Below are positions 8,508 through 16,361 of a stretch of DNA of 41,390 nt, one piece after another. This DNA is from Gallionella sp. UBA4121. GTDB taxonomy: Bacteria; Pseudomonadota; Gammaproteobacteria; Burkholderiales; Gallionellaceae. Each line of letters begins with the position of its first letter. Within the stretch, counting starts at the first letter, position 1. Location: NCBI GenBank assembly GCA_002381565.1, contig DFWZ01000030.1:1-41390 (forward strand). Direction: 5' to 3'. The translations under genes were made by a program, and so were the position numbers. The notes under the pieces are model-generated. The model did no database searches. It had not been told where the DNA came from and saw only the letters and a list, made by a program, of their open reading frames with translations.

Positions 8508-9350
8508 TTATTTCCTTTGAGTTTGCAATATCTCCAGCGCCTGAATGATTTTGCTGGCCTTTGCCTGATAGTTTATCGGGTGTGTTTCGCTCAGACTATT
8601 GGCACGCTGCCTTAATGTTGCAGCCTGGGGCGGGAAATCTGCACTTTTCACCGCCAGTATAATTTTATTTGCACTGCCGCCTTCCACGTCAACAATAAAA
8701 ATGCGGTTGGCAAAACTGTTGCAGATGCGCGATACATATTCTTTATAGCTGGCATATTCGAACCATAAATTGACCGCTAATATGCCGTTTTCGTTCAACA
8801 TGGAAAAGCAGTTGTCGTAAAACTGTTGGGTGCCGAGTTGGGGAGCGTGTCCTGTGGCATCAAACCCGTCAACAATCAGCACATCAACGGGGGAGGGCGC
8901 ATCGCTGACATAATCGGCCCCGTCTGCCAGCATGACATGAAAGCGCTCATTGTCAGGAGGAATGGCGAATTCGTTGCGTAGCGCAATTACCCCGGAATTG
9001 ATTTCTATCACCAAAATATCGCTCTGCGGCAGATTGCGATAGCAATATTTTGCCAAGGATCCGCCGCCCAAACCAACCATGGCGATATGCTTTGGGTTCG
9101 GCGCAAACAACATAAAACTCATCAATGCGCGGGTATAACCCAGCACCAATTCATCAGGTGCATCCAGCCACATTTCACTTTGCACCGATAGCTTATCGAA
9201 GTGCAGTGCCAGTAGCCCATCTTCCTCATGAATATAGGGATTCCCGTTAAATCCATAGGACGGCTTTGGATTTAACCAGGCGATAATTCGCTTGAGCGGG
9301 TTCTGAAACAATCGTTTGGAGTGCTTCCCGGATTTGTCTGTTGAGCGCAT
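8508..9350 (-). CDS. Spermidine synthase-like protein (aminopropyltransferase fold)
   Basis: A 280-aa protein with the Rossmann-type methyltransferase-like fold of polyamine aminopropyltransferases. Recognisable pieces are VGLGGGSLAKYCYR (nucleotide loop), DILVIEINSGV (usual motif VEID), MLADGADYV and VDVLIVDGFDATGHAP. The classic SpeE signature GGGDGG is changed (GGGSLA) and the acidic residue of VEID is Asn here, so genuine spermidine synthesis is doubtful. It belongs to the divergent 'spermine/spermidine synthase domain' family that is widespread in betaproteobacteria and not well characterised. It stands alone, divergent from the Ehr-like operon. The start at 9350 is the first Met with homology-compatible length. 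Cytoplasmic. Confidence 0.8.
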   Translation of the reverse strand: MRSTDKSGKHSKRLFQNPLKRIIAWLNPKPSYGFNGNPYIHEEDGLLALHFDKLSVQSEMWLDAPDELVLGYTRALMSFMLFAPNPKHIAMVGLGGGSLAKYCYRNLPQSDILVIEINSGVIALRNEFAIPPDNERFHVMLADGADYVSDAPSPVDVLIVDGFDATGHAPQLGTQQFYDNCFSMLNENGILAVNLWFEYASYKEYVSRICNSFANRIFIVDVEGGSANKIILAVKSADFPPQAATLRQRANSLSETHPINYQAKASKIIQALEILQTQRK

Positions 9351-9476
9351 TGCAACCGTCTATCCGTTTGCCATGATTTGGAATTGATAAAACATTAACA
9401 TATGGTTAGCATAATATACAAATAAAATCATCCCTGATTCTGGCGGTTCAGTCCTGAATAAAAAGGAGTACACTTC

Positions 9477-9533
9477 GTGCAGCGCAAGGGTTGGCACGTG
9501 GTGTGTATTGCAGCTCATGTGAAAACAGGGTAA
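9477..9533 (+). CDS. Possible 18-codon leader ORF before the Ehr-like operon
   Basis: A GTG codon at 9477 is preceded by a strong AAGGAG (9463-9468) with 8-base spacing and opens a reading frame of 18 codons (MQRKGWHVVCIAAHVKTG) ending at a TAA 28 bases before the first structural gene. The Shine-Dalgarno is clearly better than that of the structural gene that follows. It could be a translated leader, or chance. No family is recognised. Confidence 0.25.
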   Translation: MQRKGWHVVCIAAHVKTG

Positions 9534-9561
9534 GCAAACCGGGGGCAAAAAGTAACTCAAG

Positions 9562-11607
9562 ATGGATGCAGTGAATATTTTGCCGATAGATGTGGCTGGC
9601 GCGATCATCGCGTTTTTGGCCGGGTTGGGTCTGCTTGGGCTGATGTTACAGCGCAGCCCGCATCTTATCGCCGGTGTGATTTTCCCCGTCGGTGCCTTAG
9701 CGGCGCTGGCGCTTGCAGCAACCGGTTTATGGGCGCTCGGTTCTGCCTCCAATATAGCCGTGTTGCCGCTGGGTCTGCCCGGCCTGCCGTTACATCTTCG
9801 CCTCGACCCGCTCTCGGCTTTTTTCCTGATTCTGTTGGGTGGTGCGTCGTTCGGCGTGTCGCTGTACGGTGCCGGCTATTTCAAGACCATGCCGGGTAAT
9901 GTGCTGGGCTTGTTGTGCCTGGAATATCATCTGTTTCTGGCCAGTATGGCGATGGTATTGCTGGCGGACGATGCATATATGTTCATGGTGGCCTGGGAAT
10001 CCATGGCGCTGTCTTCCTATTTTCTGGTCACCACCGACCACAGCATCCCCGATATACGCAGGGCAGGCTATTTGTACCTGCTGATTGCGCATGTCGGTGC
10101 TATCGCGATCCTGCTCAGTTTTGGTGTGATGCAGGGCGGTCATGGCATCGGCGCCTATACTTTTGACGCGATGCGTGCGGCGCATCTAACGCCGTTTTGG
10201 GCATCAGTGGCGTTTTTGCTGGCGTTATTCGGCTTCGGTGCGAAAGCGGGGGTGTTGCCGATGCATGTCTGGTTGCCCGAAGCGCATCCGGCGGCACCCT
10301 CGCCTGTCTCTGCGTTGATGAGCGGCGTGATGCTCAAGACTGCGATCTACGGCATCCTGCGAGTGACCTTTGATCTGCTGGATACGCAGCTATGGTGGTG
10401 GGGTGTGCTGGCACTGACGTTGGGGTTGATGACCGCAGTTTTCGGTGTGATGTTTGCTGCCGTGCAGGGTGACATGAAGCGACTGCTGGCCTATTCATCC
10501 ATCGAAAACATCGGCCTGCTGCTGGTGGGTATCGGCTTGACCATCATTTTTCATGTCTATGGCAAGGACGCGCTGGCGGCTTTGTCGCTCACCGCAACGC
10601 TTTATCACAGCCTGAACCATGCTTTTTTCAAGAGTCTGTTGTTTGTCGGCACGGGTTCGATTCTGCATGCGACAGGCGAGCGCAACATGGGGCGAATGGG
10701 TGGATTGATCCATTCGATGCCGTGGGTAGCTGCGTTGATGCTGATCGGGGTGCTGGCAATCTCCGGATTGCCGCCGCTTAATGGTTTTGTCTCGGAATGG
10801 TTGTTGTTGCAGGCATTCCTGTTATCGCCCGGCTTGCCGAACAGCTATATCGATATGCTGGTGCCGGTCGCGGCGGCGGTGATCGCCCTGGCCGCGGCCT
10901 TGGCAGCTTATGTGATGGTGAAGTTTTATGGCGTGATCTTTCTCGGTCAGTCACGTGAAAACGCGCCGCTTGCGGCGCGTTTCGAGGAACAGCCAAAAAC
11001 ATTGGAACATGTACACGATGCAGGTTATTGGGAGCGTGCGGGCATGAGTTGGCTGGCGCTGATTTGCGTGCTGCTTGGCCTCTCGCCGGTATTCGTGGTG
11101 CAACAGATTGATCGTGTGTCGCAGTTATTGTTCGGCACCCACCTGGGTAATGCGGCGGCGGGCTGGATGTTGCTGTCGCCGGTGGATACCGAACGCGCCA
11201 GTTACAGTCCTGTTTATTTTCTGCTGGCTGTGTTGGGTGTGATGCTGGCGACGGCTTGGGTGGTGCATCATTATTATCATGGCAGGCTGCGCAGCGCGCC
11301 GGCGTGGGACTGTGGCTTCCCAGCGCAGAACGCGCGGATGCAGGATACGGCCGAAGGCTTTGGCCAGCCGATACGGCGTATCTTCGAGCCGTTCTTCAAG
11401 ATCGAGAGCGAGTTGCCTACGCCGTTTGACAAAAATCCGAAATACCAGGGGCGCAGCGAAGACCGCCTGTGGTATCTGTTGTATCTGCCAATCAAACGCG
11501 TGACCGAAAAATTGTCCGGCTGGATCTCGCTGTTGCAGCATGGGCACATCCATCTTTATCTTACCTATACCTTTGTGACGCTGGTCGTCTTGCTGATTTT
11601 TGTATGA
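9562..11607 (+). CDS. hyfB: Ehr/hydrogenase-4 subunit B-like proton-translocating membrane protein
   Basis: A 681-aa antiporter-like subunit of the HyfB/NuoL family with about 14-16 membrane segments. It has the features needed for ion translocation: the Glu in MVAWESMALSSYF (E146), the Lys in GFGAKAGVLPMHVWLP (K228) with the nearby His235, and the family signature PEAHPAAPSPVSALMSG. A second charged set follows in MKRLLAYSSIENIGLL. The C-terminal part carries the amphipathic and final helices typical of HyfB. It is the first gene of a tight six-gene operon; its stop overlaps the next start in ATGA. By family it forms part of the membrane arm of a complex I-like enzyme. Whether it moves protons or sodium cannot be told. 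In the Ehr nomenclature it would be EhrA. Confidence 0.93.
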   Translation: MDAVNILPIDVAGAIIAFLAGLGLLGLMLQRSPHLIAGVIFPVGALAALALAATGLWALGSASNIAVLPLGLPGLPLHLRLDPLSAFFLILLGGASFGVSLYGAGYFKTMPGNVLGLLCLEYHLFLASMAMVLLADDAYMFMVAWESMALSSYFLVTTDHSIPDIRRAGYLYLLIAHVGAIAILLSFGVMQGGHGIGAYTFDAMRAAHLTPFWASVAFLLALFGFGAKAGVLPMHVWLPEAHPAAPSPVSALMSGVMLKTAIYGILRVTFDLLDTQLWWWGVLALTLGLMTAVFGVMFAAVQGDMKRLLAYSSIENIGLLLVGIGLTIIFHVYGKDALAALSLTATLYHSLNHAFFKSLLFVGTGSILHATGERNMGRMGGLIHSMPWVAALMLIGVLAISGLPPLNGFVSEWLLLQAFLLSPGLPNSYIDMLVPVAAAVIALAAALAAYVMVKFYGVIFLGQSRENAPLAARFEEQPKTLEHVHDAGYWERAGMSWLALICVLLGLSPVFVVQQIDRVSQLLFGTHLGNAAAGWMLLSPVDTERASYSPVYFLLAVLGVMLATAWVVHHYYHGRLRSAPAWDCGFPAQNARMQDTAEGFGQPIRRIFEPFFKIESELPTPFDKNPKYQGRSEDRLWYLLYLPIKRVTEKLSGWISLLQHGHIHLYLTYTFVTLVVLLIFV

Positions 11608-12566
11608 TGGTAAACTTGGAACAAGCCCCGGCCGTTGTCTTCCAGCTTACTCAGTTGCTGCTGGTGGTGCTGGCTGCACCCTTGCTGACCGGCTGGGTGA
11701 ATCAGTGTCAGGCCTGGTTGCAGAACCGTTCCGGCCCGGGCGTGCTGCAACCCTATCGTGTGCTGCACAAGTTGTTCCTGAAGGATGCGGTAATCGCTTA
11801 CAACGCCTCCTGGCTGTTCCGGGTTACCCCTTACATCGTGTTCGGTTGCATGTGGCTGGCGGCGGCCATCATCCCGATTATCGCGGTGGATTTGCCATTC
11901 TCGCGCGCGGCTGATGTGATTGCGCTGGTCGGCGTGTTCGCCCTGGCACGCATGTTCATCGCGCTGGCGGCAATGGACATCGGTACGGCGTTCGGTACAC
12001 TGGGCGCACGGCGAGAAATGCTGGTGTCCTTCCTCGCTGAACCTGCGTTGCTGATGGTGCTGTTTACCGCCTCAATGATCAGCCATTCCACGCAACTGCC
12101 GCGTATCGTGGCCGCATTTGCGCATCACCAGTTCGTGTTGTATCCCAGTCTGGCCTTCGCTGCGCTGGCCTTTCTGATCGTGTTGCTGGCAGAGAACGCG
12201 CGCATCCCGGTGGATAATCCGAGCACGCACCTGGAATTGACCATGATTCATGAGGCGATGATCCTCGAGTATTCGGCACGCCATCTGGCGCTGATCGAAT
12301 GGGCCAGCAGCCTAAAATTGTTTGCCTATTTTTCCATCGGCATCGCGCTTTTCCTGCCGTACGGCATTGCCGAAGTGGGCCATTGGTCCGGCTTGCCGCT
12401 GTCCATCCTGCTATTGCTGCTCAAACTGGTGCTGGCAGGCGCAGGACTGGCCTTGTTTGAAGCGCTGACGGCCAAGATGCGTATTTTTCGCGCGCCGGAA
12501 TTCCTGGGTACAGCCTTTTTGTTGGCCGTATTGGGGCTTTTGATCCATTTTCTGTTGAAAGCCTAA
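11604..12566 (+). CDS. hyfC: Ehr/hydrogenase-4 subunit C-like (NuoH/HyfC family)
   Basis: A 320-aa integral membrane subunit with about eight helices, homologous to HyfC, HycD and NuoH, which couple the redox module to the membrane arm. The start (ATGATG at 11604) overlaps the stop of the preceding gene by four bases. Family motifs are QNRSGPGVLQPYRVLHKLF near the N-terminus (the quinone/hydrogenase junction region), the DIGTAFGTLGARREM loop, and the acidic AENARIPVDNPSTHLELTM plus IHEAMILEYS segment, typical of group 4 hydrogenases rather than complex I. It ends two bases before the next gene. Together with the large and small subunits it should form the connection between electron transfer and ion pumping. 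The EhrB position in the operon. Confidence 0.93.
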   Translation: MMVNLEQAPAVVFQLTQLLLVVLAAPLLTGWVNQCQAWLQNRSGPGVLQPYRVLHKLFLKDAVIAYNASWLFRVTPYIVFGCMWLAAAIIPIIAVDLPFSRAADVIALVGVFALARMFIALAAMDIGTAFGTLGARREMLVSFLAEPALLMVLFTASMISHSTQLPRIVAAFAHHQFVLYPSLAFAALAFLIVLLAENARIPVDNPSTHLELTMIHEAMILEYSARHLALIEWASSLKLFAYFSIGIALFLPYGIAEVGHWSGLPLSILLLLLKLVLAGAGLALFEALTAKMRIFRAPEFLGTAFLLAVLGLLIHFLLKA

Positions 12567-12568
12567 AG

Positions 12569-13231
12569 ATGCAGATTCCACTGCCCCTGCAATTCGTTAA
12601 CCTGCTGGCCTCCATGTTGCTGCTGGTTGTGTTCGCTATGCTGGCCCAGCGGCGCATCTTGTCGCTGATCAATCTGTTCGCCTGGCAGGGCGCTATATTG
12701 GCGCTCAGCACCTTTGTCGTGGCGTACTCCACTGCGCAGCACCATCTCTATTACTCGGCATGGCTGACCTTGATTCTCAAGGTGATGCTGTTGCCTTGGC
12801 TGCTGCATCGTCTGATACGCAAGCTGAATGTAAAGTGGGATGTGGAAACACTGATCAATATACCAACCACCATGCTGGTCGGTATCGCGCTGGTGATCTT
12901 CTCGTTCAATCTGGCAGCGCCCATCTCGCAACTGTCGCAGGGCATCACGCGTGGACTGATCGGTATCGCGCTGGCCAGCGTGTTGCTGTCGCTGTTGATG
13001 ATGCTGACACGGCGTAAGGCGGTGTCTCAGGTAGTGGCTTTTCTGTCGTTGGAAAACAGCCTGTTCTTCGCCGCCACCAGCGCCACGCAGGGCATGCCGC
13101 TGGTAGTTGAATTCGGTATTGCACTGGACGTGCTGGTAGCGACCTTTATCTTCGGTATTTTCTTCTTCCAGATTCGCGAGACCTTCGACAGCCTTGACAT
13201 CTCACATATGGAGAATCTCAAGGATGATTGA
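12569..13231 (+). CDS. hyfE: Ehr/hydrogenase-4 subunit E-like membrane protein
   Basis: A 220-aa membrane protein with six or seven hydrophobic helices, matching the length of HyfE (216 aa in E. coli). The N-terminal LASMLLLVVFAMLAQRR and the later NSLFFAATSATQGMPLVVEFGIALDVLVATFIFGIF region, with an acidic residue in a membrane helix, follow the NuoK-like pattern of HyfE. It starts two bases after the preceding stop and overlaps the next gene by eight bases, so translation is probably coupled. It is a small ion-channel subunit of the membrane arm. EhrC position in the operon. Confidence 0.9.
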   Translation: MQIPLPLQFVNLLASMLLLVVFAMLAQRRILSLINLFAWQGAILALSTFVVAYSTAQHHLYYSAWLTLILKVMLLPWLLHRLIRKLNVKWDVETLINIPTTMLVGIALVIFSFNLAAPISQLSQGITRGLIGIALASVLLSLLMMLTRRKAVSQVVAFLSLENSLFFAATSATQGMPLVVEFGIALDVLVATFIFGIFFFQIRETFDSLDISHMENLKDD

Positions 13232-14681
13232 TTCGCAACTATTGGTATTGTTGCTCACGCCATTGCTGGGCGGCGCGCTGCTGGCGGTGCTGGGTTCTCG
13301 CCCATGGGCGGCAGAATTGAACTCGCTGATGAGTTTTTGCACTTTCATCGCATCGGTGATGCTAACCGTGCGGATCATTGATTCCGGGCCCCAGGTCGCA
13401 TTCCATGAGGAATTTTTTATAGACCAGTTCAATGTGTTTCTGGTCGCACTGACCGCCTTCGTGGCCTTCACTACCTCGCTGTTCTCGCGCCCCTACATGC
13501 GCATCGAACAGCATCACGGCAAGCTCTCGACTTCCATGCTGCATCTGTATTACAGCATGTATCAACTGTTCACCTTCACCATGCTGGTCGCCCTCACCAC
13601 CAATAACATGGGCATCATCTGGGTGGCGATGGAAGCGGCCACGCTCACCACTGTTTTGCTGGTCAGCCTGTATCGCACCCCGGCCAGTCTGGAAGCGGCG
13701 TGGAAATATTTCATCCTGTGTGGCGTGGGTATCGCGCTGGCCTTGTTTGGCACCATTTTGCTGTATTTTGCCGCCCAGCGTGTGCTGGGCGAAGGCGGGA
13801 CGGCGCTGCTGTGGACGCATCTCAACCAGGTCAAGAGTCAACTCGAACCCACCGTACTCAAGCTGGCGTTTGTCTTCCTGCTGGTAGGTTACGGCACCAA
13901 GATCGGACTGGTGCCGTTGCATAGCTGGTTGCCGGATGCCCATGCAGAAGGCCCCACGCCCGTTTCAGCCGTGCTGTCAGGCCTGTTGCTCAATGTCGCG
14001 CTGTGCGCGGTGATGCGCAGCAAAGTATTGGTGGATGGTTCGCTGGGCACGCACTTCGCAGGCAATCTGATGATGGGCTTTGGCCTGTTATCGGTCGTGG
14101 TGGCGTCGCTGTTCCTGTCGCGGCAAAAAGACATTAAACGCATGTTTGCCTATTCATCCATCGAGCATATGGGGCTGATTACTTTTGCGTTCGGCATGGG
14201 CGGGCCGGTTGCGACCTTTGCTGCGATGCTGCACATGACCATGCATTCGTTGACTAAATCGGCGATTTTCTTTGCAGTGGGACATGCGGTGCAAAAAGCC
14301 GGTACGCAGCAGATGGAGCATATTCGTGGCCTGATGCAAGTCAGCCCGACCGTAGGCTGGGGCCTGATTCTGGGCACGCTGGCAATTTTGGGTATGCCGC
14401 CGTTCGGCGTGTTTGCCAGCGAGTTTCTGATTATTACCACCGCGATGCATGAATATCCGTGGACCACGCCGGTTTTGTTGATCGCGCTGGGTATCGCCTT
14501 CGCCGCGATTTTTGGCAAGATTCAGCCCGTCGTGTTCGGTGAAACCACCGTTAAGTCCTTGCCGCATCCGCCTGCGCTGATTTCGGTTTTCGTGCATTTG
14601 CTGCTGGTGCTGATTCTTGGTTTGTATATGCCGCCCTATTTGGCCAACTGGTATCGCCAGGCGGCAGCACTATTTTCATGA
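13224..14681 (+). CDS. hyfF: Ehr/hydrogenase-4 subunit F-like antiporter-type subunit
   Basis: A second antiporter-like subunit, 485 aa, of the HyfF/NuoN-NuoL family with about 14 helices. The start at 13224 (MIDSQLLVLLL) overlaps the end of the previous gene by eight bases; a longer upstream frame is not needed. Key residues are visible: Glu in WVAMEAATLTTVLLVSLY, Lys and His in YGTKIGLVPLHSWLPDAHAEGPTPVSAVLSG, and Lys in QKDIKRMFAYSSIEHMG. It is therefore likely competent for ion translocation. With the HyfB-like protein the complex has two pumping subunits. There is no separate HyfD-like gene, so the membrane arm is shorter than in hydrogenase 4. EhrD position. A repeat-filled gap of 129 bases separates it from the large subunit gene. 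Confidence 0.92.
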   Translation: MIDSQLLVLLLTPLLGGALLAVLGSRPWAAELNSLMSFCTFIASVMLTVRIIDSGPQVAFHEEFFIDQFNVFLVALTAFVAFTTSLFSRPYMRIEQHHGKLSTSMLHLYYSMYQLFTFTMLVALTTNNMGIIWVAMEAATLTTVLLVSLYRTPASLEAAWKYFILCGVGIALALFGTILLYFAAQRVLGEGGTALLWTHLNQVKSQLEPTVLKLAFVFLLVGYGTKIGLVPLHSWLPDAHAEGPTPVSAVLSGLLLNVALCAVMRSKVLVDGSLGTHFAGNLMMGFGLLSVVVASLFLSRQKDIKRMFAYSSIEHMGLITFAFGMGGPVATFAAMLHMTMHSLTKSAIFFAVGHAVQKAGTQQMEHIRGLMQVSPTVGWGLILGTLAILGMPPFGVFASEFLIITTAMHEYPWTTPVLLIALGIAFAAIFGKIQPVVFGETTVKSLPHPPALISVFVHLLLVLILGLYMPPYLANWYRQAAALFS

Positions 14682-14701
14682 ATTCGCGTAGTGATTCGTT
14701 T

Positions 14702-14741
14702 GCTCCCTCGCCTGCGTGCGGGAGAGGGTTGGGGAGAGGGG
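14702..14741. repeat. Dispersed palindromic repeat between hyfF- and hyfG-like genes
   Basis: A C/G-asymmetric palindrome (CTCCCTCGCC, GCGTGC, GGGAGAGGG and then GGGGAGAGGGG) of a type common in many proteobacterial genomes occupies the only real gap inside the operon. It is formally open in the large-subunit frame but lies upstream of that gene's Shine-Dalgarno, so it is probably transcribed and not translated. Confidence 0.65.
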
Positions 14742-14810
14742 AATGGGCATGACTCGTTTGAACAACAGGGATGGCATTTCTGTCATGACTATTGGACTAG
14801 GATAATCTGT

Positions 14811-16352
14811 ATGCCGATCAAACACCCTAATCTGCATCTTGAGCGTATTAACGGCGCGATCCCGGCCTGGCGAGGCAAGATTGCCTGTGCCGATTTACAG
14901 CCCATCTGCCAGACGGTACGCGACGGTGGCGGGCGCTTGCTTGCCTTGTGGGGCAGCGATGAGCGTGCGCAGGGCAATGGATTTGTGCTGCATGTGGTGC
15001 TGGTCAATGAAACCGGCCTGGTGTGTCTGAGCGTGTCTGCCGAACACTATCCCGATATCAGCCAGATTTTTCCCGTTGCAAACCGTATGCAGCGTGCCGC
15101 CTATGACCTGATGGGAATCGCTGCGCAGGACGGGCAAGACCAGCGTCAGTGGCTGCGCCACGCCGCCTGGCATGGTTTCCCGCTGCGCAAGGATTTTGTC
15201 ACATCCCCTCCCCCTTGCAGGGGGGAGGAATATGCTGATGACTATCCCTTTGTGCAGGTTGAAGGTCAGGGTGTGCATGAAATACCGGTCGGACCCGTGC
15301 ATGCCGGGATTATCGAACCAGGACATTTCCGTTTCTCTATCGTCGGTGAAAAAGTGCTGCGCCTCGAAGAACGCTTCGGCTACACCCACAAGGGGGTAGA
15401 AAAACGTTTTGAAAGTTTGACTCTGCAGCAGGGTGCGAAACTGGCAGGCAGAGTGAGCGGCGATAGCACGGTGGCTTACGCGTGGGCTTACGCCATGGCA
15501 GCGGAGAGCATCGCTGATATCCGGCCTCCCGACCGTGCCCTGTGGCTGCGCGCCTTGTTTCTGGAGCGTGAACGCGTGGCTAACCATCTGGGCGATCTGG
15601 GTTATCTGGGCAGCGATGTCGCCTTGTCATTCGGCTTTGCACAATTCTGGATTCTGAAAGAACAAGTGCTGCGCAATAATGCTGCGCTGTTCGGCCATCG
15701 CTATCTGATGGATAGCGTAATTCCCGGCGGCGTCACGGTGAATCTTACGGCAGAAGGCAGGCAGGTGCTCGAACAGGAATATACGATGCTGGAGCAGCAA
15801 GTGCACATTCTGCGCCATATCTACGATGAGCATGCAGGCGTGCAGGATCGCTACATCGGCACCGGACGTGTCGAGCCAAAACTGGCCGCACAACTGGGTT
15901 TGTGTGGCATGGCCGGACGTGCAAGTTCACAGGCCTGGGATACCCGCGTGCAATTCCCGTGTGCGCCTTACGATAAGCTGGATGTGAAAATGGCCGTACA
16001 CCAGAACGGCGATGTGGCGGCGCGTGTCACACTGCGCTTTGACGAACTGTTCGAATCACTGCGCGTGCAGCGCGATATTCTGGTGAATCTGATTGGCGGT
16101 GATGAACTGGCGCATACTCTGGACCGGCTTCCTGCATTTGGTTTTGGCATCGGCATGGTGGAAGGTTGGCGCGGCGAGGTAATGGTGGCAATTCAAACCG
16201 ATGCAGACGGAAATCTTGACCGTGTGCATCCGCATGATCCTTCCTGGCAAAACTGGCCGGTGCTGGAACATGCCATCATGGGCAATGTTGTGCCGGACTT
16301 TCCTCTCATCAATAAATCGTTCAACCTGAGCTATTCAGGACACGATCTGTAG
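14811..16352 (+). CDS. hyfG: Ehr/hydrogenase-like large subunit (NuoCD/HyfG family) without NiFe ligands
   Basis: A 513-aa fusion of a NuoC-like domain (about 1-125) and a NuoD/hydrogenase large-subunit domain (about 145-513). The start at 14811 has AGGA eight bases upstream; the longer open frame runs through a repeat and is rejected. In NiFe hydrogenases four cysteines bind the metal. Here RxCGxC reads RVSGDS (residues 214-219), and the C-terminal DPCxxC reads NLSYSG (505-510), so every ligand is gone. Other large-subunit marks remain, such as RFGYTHKGVEKRFESL and FLERERVANHLGDLG. The protein ends right after that motif with no cleavable tail. The linker between the domains contains a translated palindromic repeat (TSPPPCRGEE). 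This is the pattern of Ehr complexes, whose substrate is unknown; it sits on the cytoplasmic arm. EhrL position. Confidence 0.93.
   Translation: MPIKHPNLHLERINGAIPAWRGKIACADLQPICQTVRDGGGRLLALWGSDERAQGNGFVLHVVLVNETGLVCLSVSAEHYPDISQIFPVANRMQRAAYDLMGIAAQDGQDQRQWLRHAAWHGFPLRKDFVTSPPPCRGEEYADDYPFVQVEGQGVHEIPVGPVHAGIIEPGHFRFSIVGEKVLRLEERFGYTHKGVEKRFESLTLQQGAKLAGRVSGDSTVAYAWAYAMAAESIADIRPPDRALWLRALFLERERVANHLGDLGYLGSDVALSFGFAQFWILKEQVLRNNAALFGHRYLMDSVIPGGVTVNLTAEGRQVLEQEYTMLEQQVHILRHIYDEHAGVQDRYIGTGRVEPKLAAQLGLCGMAGRASSQAWDTRVQFPCAPYDKLDVKMAVHQNGDVAARVTLRFDELFESLRVQRDILVNLIGGDELAHTLDRLPAFGFGIGMVEGWRGEVMVAIQTDADGNLDRVHPHDPSWQNWPVLEHAIMGNVVPDFPLINKSFNLSYSGHDL
15204..15229. repeat. Palindromic repeat translated within the large-subunit linker
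   Basis: CCCCTCCCCC and GGGGGGAGG arms around TTGCA form a near-perfect hairpin, a unit often seen dispersed in proteobacterial genomes. It lies in frame, reads TSPPPCRGEE, and sits at the boundary between the NuoC-like and NuoD-like domains, where an extra flexible piece would be tolerated. Confidence 0.7.
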
Positions 16353-16361
16353 AGGCTCACC

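Noticed and set aside
9491..9511. Sigma-54-like sequence TTGGCAC...TTGCA upstream of the Ehr-like operon
   Set aside because: The GG and GC doublets are 15 bases apart, whereas sigma-54 promoters need 10; the alternative GG gives 8.
14691..14810. Upstream start for the large subunit (40 extra codons)
   Set aside because: The extension runs through a dispersed repeat, has no homology, and the internal ATG at 14811 has AGGA at ideal spacing.
14811..16352. Calling the operon a functional hydrogenase 4
   Set aside because: All four NiFe-binding cysteines are missing from the large subunit, and no maturation genes or formate dehydrogenase accompany it.
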